DNA of 7,139 bases from Chloroflexota bacterium. Lineage in GTDB: Bacteria; Chloroflexota; UBA5177; JANWHV01. The position numbers were made by a program, and so were the translations under genes. Where the stretch lies: NCBI GenBank assembly GCA_025450375.1, contig JANWHO010000025.1, forward strand, positions 1 through 7,139, given 5' to 3'. Shown here piece by piece: positions 5,172 to 7,139 of the stretch. The notes beneath the pieces are model-generated. The model made no database searches. It had not been told where the DNA came from and saw only the letters and a list, made by a program, of their open reading frames with translations. The stretch's first letter is position 1; each line of letters starts with the position of its first letter.

Positions 5172-6224
5172 ATGCGCGCCGTGGTTGGGGCTCGCCGGAC
5201 AAATATCGTCACCGTGGTAACACGCATTCGCGAGGCCGGAATCGCGGTGTTTCTGCTGTTGCTGGTGCTGTTCTTCGCCACCCGCTCGGCACATTTCCTT
5301 ACCGGGAACAATTTCAATAATATTCTGGAGGCCATCGCCGTCCTGACCATCGTGGCCGTGGGCGAAACCTGCGTGATCCTGGCCCGGCAGATCGATCTCT
5401 CCGTCGGCTCTATCCTGGGGATGTGCGCGATGGTGGTGGCCGTGGTAATGCGCGATCATCCCGACCTGCCAGTGGTGGCGCCCTTCCTGGTGGGCTGCGC
5501 GGTGGGCCTGGTGCTTGGAGCGTTTAACGGTCTCCTGGTCACCTTCGGCCGCCTGCCCTCGATCATTGTCACGCTGGGTACCCTGTATGTCTTCCGTGGG
5601 GCTATCGTGGTCTACAGCAACTATGCCACCCAGAGCGGGGAGGTCTACTCTCAGGAGACCGGAGCCAGTCCCTCCTTCGCCAATCTGTCCACGGCCAACC
5701 CATTGGGCCTACAGAACTCCGTGATCATCGCGGTGCTGGTGGCGCTCGTATTCGCCTACATCCTGCACCACACGCGCACGGGCCGGGCAATATATGCCGT
5801 GGGCGGGAATCCGCTAGCGGCCAATCTGGCCGGTCTGAAAGTCAATCGCACTACCTTCCTCGTATTCGCGCTCAGCGGCATGCTTGCCGGGCTGGCCGCC
5901 GTACTCTACACCTCGTTGCACCTGGACATCACGGTCCATGAGGGAGAAAGCTTCGAGCTGACCGTCATCTCGGCGGTGGTAATCGGCGGCACCAATATCT
6001 TCGGCGGTTCGGGCACCATTCTGGGCACCGTACTCGGCGCCCTGGTGATCGGCGTGGTACAAAACGGTCTGGAAACCACCAACATCAGTTCGCTATGGGA
6101 GCAAGCAGTCTATGGTTTCGCCATTCTGGGCGCCGTGATCGTCGACGCGCTGATCACCCGCCGCCTACAGCTGGCGCTGCGCCTACGGGCCCAGCAGAAG
6201 ACCGCCGGAGCGGCAGGACCATGA
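5172..6224 (+). CDS. Sugar ABC transporter permease 1 (RbsC/RhaP/LsrC-like, BPD_transp_2 family)
   Basis: Integral membrane permease of 350 residues, a normal length for the family, forming half of the sugar translocation pore. Family landmarks are [20 protein letters not shown] (61-80), the [16 protein letters not shown] segment (128-143), the ATPase-contact loop [17 protein letters not shown] (208-224) and the [17 protein letters not shown] stretch (270-286). Many hydrophobic helices span the protein (e.g. about 23-37, 53-70, 103-123, 183-199, 228-246, 282-298 and 312-328). The N-terminus is short and basic with no cleavable signal. The start is ATG 5172, behind GGGGGAG (5154-5160), a slightly long spacing. 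The stop overlaps the next start as ATGA, indicating coupled translation of the two permeases. The [12 protein letters not shown] pattern resembles RhaP-type permeases, but substrate assignment is tentative. Confidence 0.95.
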   Translation: MRAVVGARRTNIVTVVTRIREAGIAVFLLLLVLFFATRSAHFLTGNNFNNILEAIAVLTIVAVGETCVILARQIDLSVGSILGMCAMVVAVVMRDHPDLPVVAPFLVGCAVGLVLGAFNGLLVTFGRLPSIIVTLGTLYVFRGAIVVYSNYATQSGEVYSQETGASPSFANLSTANPLGLQNSVIIAVLVALVFAYILHHTRTGRAIYAVGGNPLAANLAGLKVNRTTFLVFALSGMLAGLAAVLYTSLHLDITVHEGESFELTVISAVVIGGTNIFGGSGTILGTVLGALVIGVVQNGLETTNISSLWEQAVYGFAILGAVIVDALITRRLQLALRLRAQQKTAGAAGP

Positions 6225-7139
6225 CATCGACAAGCAGGCGATCCCTCGATCTTGCCCTGCTGGCGCGCTGGGAGATCCTTCTGGTCCTCTTACTGATCGT
6301 CGGGGTGGCAATCAGCACGAGCCTGTCGGACAGCTTCCTGAGCGTTTTCAATTTCACGCACATGCCGACGGAGATTACCTATATCGGCGTCATGGCCCTG
6401 CCCATGACCTTGATCATTATTAGCGGCAATATCGATCTCTCGGTAGACTCCACGATTGGCCTCACCGGTACGATCCTCGCGTCCGTCTGGGCGGCGGGGT
6501 GGAACATCTGGCCGGCATCCTTGCTCGCGCTGGTGGTGGGCGCCGCCGCCGGTTGTGCCAACGGTCTGATCATCACCAAGTTGAAATTGCCCTCCCTGGT
6601 GGTCACGCTGGGCACCCTGGCCCTCTACCGCGGGATTGCCTTCATTATCCTGGGCGATCACTCTATCCCGGATTCCGGTGTCCTGCCCAGCGGTTTTCTG
6701 CGCCTGGACAACTATTTTCTTGGCTATGTCGGACCCTTCGACGTAGGGTTCCTGCACTTCCCGGGCAAGCGGTTGGCCGTATCCCTGGTGATCTTCCTTG
6801 TGCTGGCCATTGCCTTTGGCCTGCTGCTGCATCGCACCAGCTTTGGCCGCTACACCTATGCCATCGGCAACAACGCGCAAGCCTGCCGCTACACCGGGGT
6901 GCCCGTCGATGGGATCGTCGTGATCCTGTTTACCCTCTCCGGTCTGATGGCCGCCGTCGGTGGTATGCTGCTGATGTCTTTTCAGGGCGATGCGCGCGCC
7001 GACATCGGGTCCGGAGTCCTGCTCAACGTGATCACCGCCGTGGTACTCGGTGGAGTCAATATCTTTGGCGGCGAGGGCACCATCGTAGGGCCGGTGCTGG
7101 CCCTCTGTCTGATCGAGGTACTGCAAAGCGGCATGCGCC
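6221..7139 (+). CDS. Sugar ABC transporter permease 2 (RhaQ/LsrD-like), 3'-truncated by window end
   Basis: The reading frame starts at ATG 6221, overlapping the previous stop (ATGA), with GGAG at 6207-6210. It stays open for 306 codons to the window edge; perhaps 20-40 residues are missing. It is a second, clearly different member of the same permease family, so the pore is probably a heterodimer. Landmarks are LPMTLIIISGNIDLSVDS (60-77), LPSLVVTLGTLALYRGI (123-139), the contact loop YAIGNNAQACRYTGVPV (213-229) and VITAVVLGGVNIFGGEGTI (270-288). The SFQGDARADIGSG stretch (253-265) before the last conserved helix resembles the VRAD-type signature I associate with RhaQ. The usual DLSVGS is DLSVDS here. 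A substrate-binding protein gene would be expected further downstream. Confidence 0.94.
   Translation, partial: MTSTSRRSLDLALLARWEILLVLLLIVGVAISTSLSDSFLSVFNFTHMPTEITYIGVMALPMTLIIISGNIDLSVDSTIGLTGTILASVWAAGWNIWPASLLALVVGAAAGCANGLIITKLKLPSLVVTLGTLALYRGIAFIILGDHSIPDSGVLPSGFLRLDNYFLGYVGPFDVGFLHFPGKRLAVSLVIFLVLAIAFGLLLHRTSFGRYTYAIGNNAQACRYTGVPVDGIVVILFTLSGLMAAVGGMLLMSFQGDARADIGSGVLLNVITAVVLGGVNIFGGEGTIVGPVLALCLIEVLQSGMR

Overview
The window is a GC-rich bacterial segment (roughly 60-65% G+C by eye). It carries two transcription units that face each other, then a sugar-uptake operon that runs off the right edge. Codon use, GTG starts, strong GGAGG-type ribosome sites and the amidohydrolase/Rieske pairing would fit a high-GC environmental bacterium. 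Chloroflexota (Thermomicrobia-like) is my best guess, but it rests on gene style rather than any diagnostic marker.

Region 1 (21-1744, + strand) is a compact three-gene operon. It encodes a metal-dependent amidohydrolase of the ACMSD-like amidohydrolase-2 family, a small Rieske [2Fe-2S] protein with an enlarged loop between its two cluster-binding motifs, and a 71-residue GTG-started Cys/His protein that I cannot name. The genes are nearly contiguous and the unit ends in a candidate intrinsic terminator at 1748-1765. Together they look like an enzyme plus redox partner acting on an unknown, perhaps aromatic or heterocyclic, substrate.

Region 2 (1764-2843, - strand) is a LacI/GalR-family repressor, convergent with region 1 and divergent from region 3. 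The 331-bp gap 2844-3174 holds a convincing + strand promoter (TTGACA, 17 bp, TACGCT) and a plausible extended -10 promoter for the repressor. A 12-bp motif, AACG(A/G)TTCTGGT, occurs just downstream of both predicted start sites and is a good operator candidate.

Region 3 (3175 to the end, + strand) is a CUT2-type (ribose/rhamnose/AI-2-like) ABC importer operon. It has a double-ATPase protein followed by two different permeases, the second cut by the window edge. A periplasmic or lipid-anchored substrate-binding protein is expected in the flanking sequence but is not seen here. One ATPase plus two unlike permeases matches the RhaT-RhaP-RhaQ and LsrA-LsrC-LsrD layouts. The LacI regulator next door presumably senses the imported sugar or a derivative.

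The standout is in the ATPase. About 143 residues with four predicted transmembrane helices are inserted in frame into the first nucleotide-binding domain, between its Q-loop and its ABC signature. All other ATPase motifs on both sides are kept and the reading frame is open throughout. A normally soluble ATPase would thus gain its own membrane anchor. I know of no such architecture in the RbsA/RhaT family. It is either a novel fusion or a rearrangement/assembly event, and reads or homologues can settle which.
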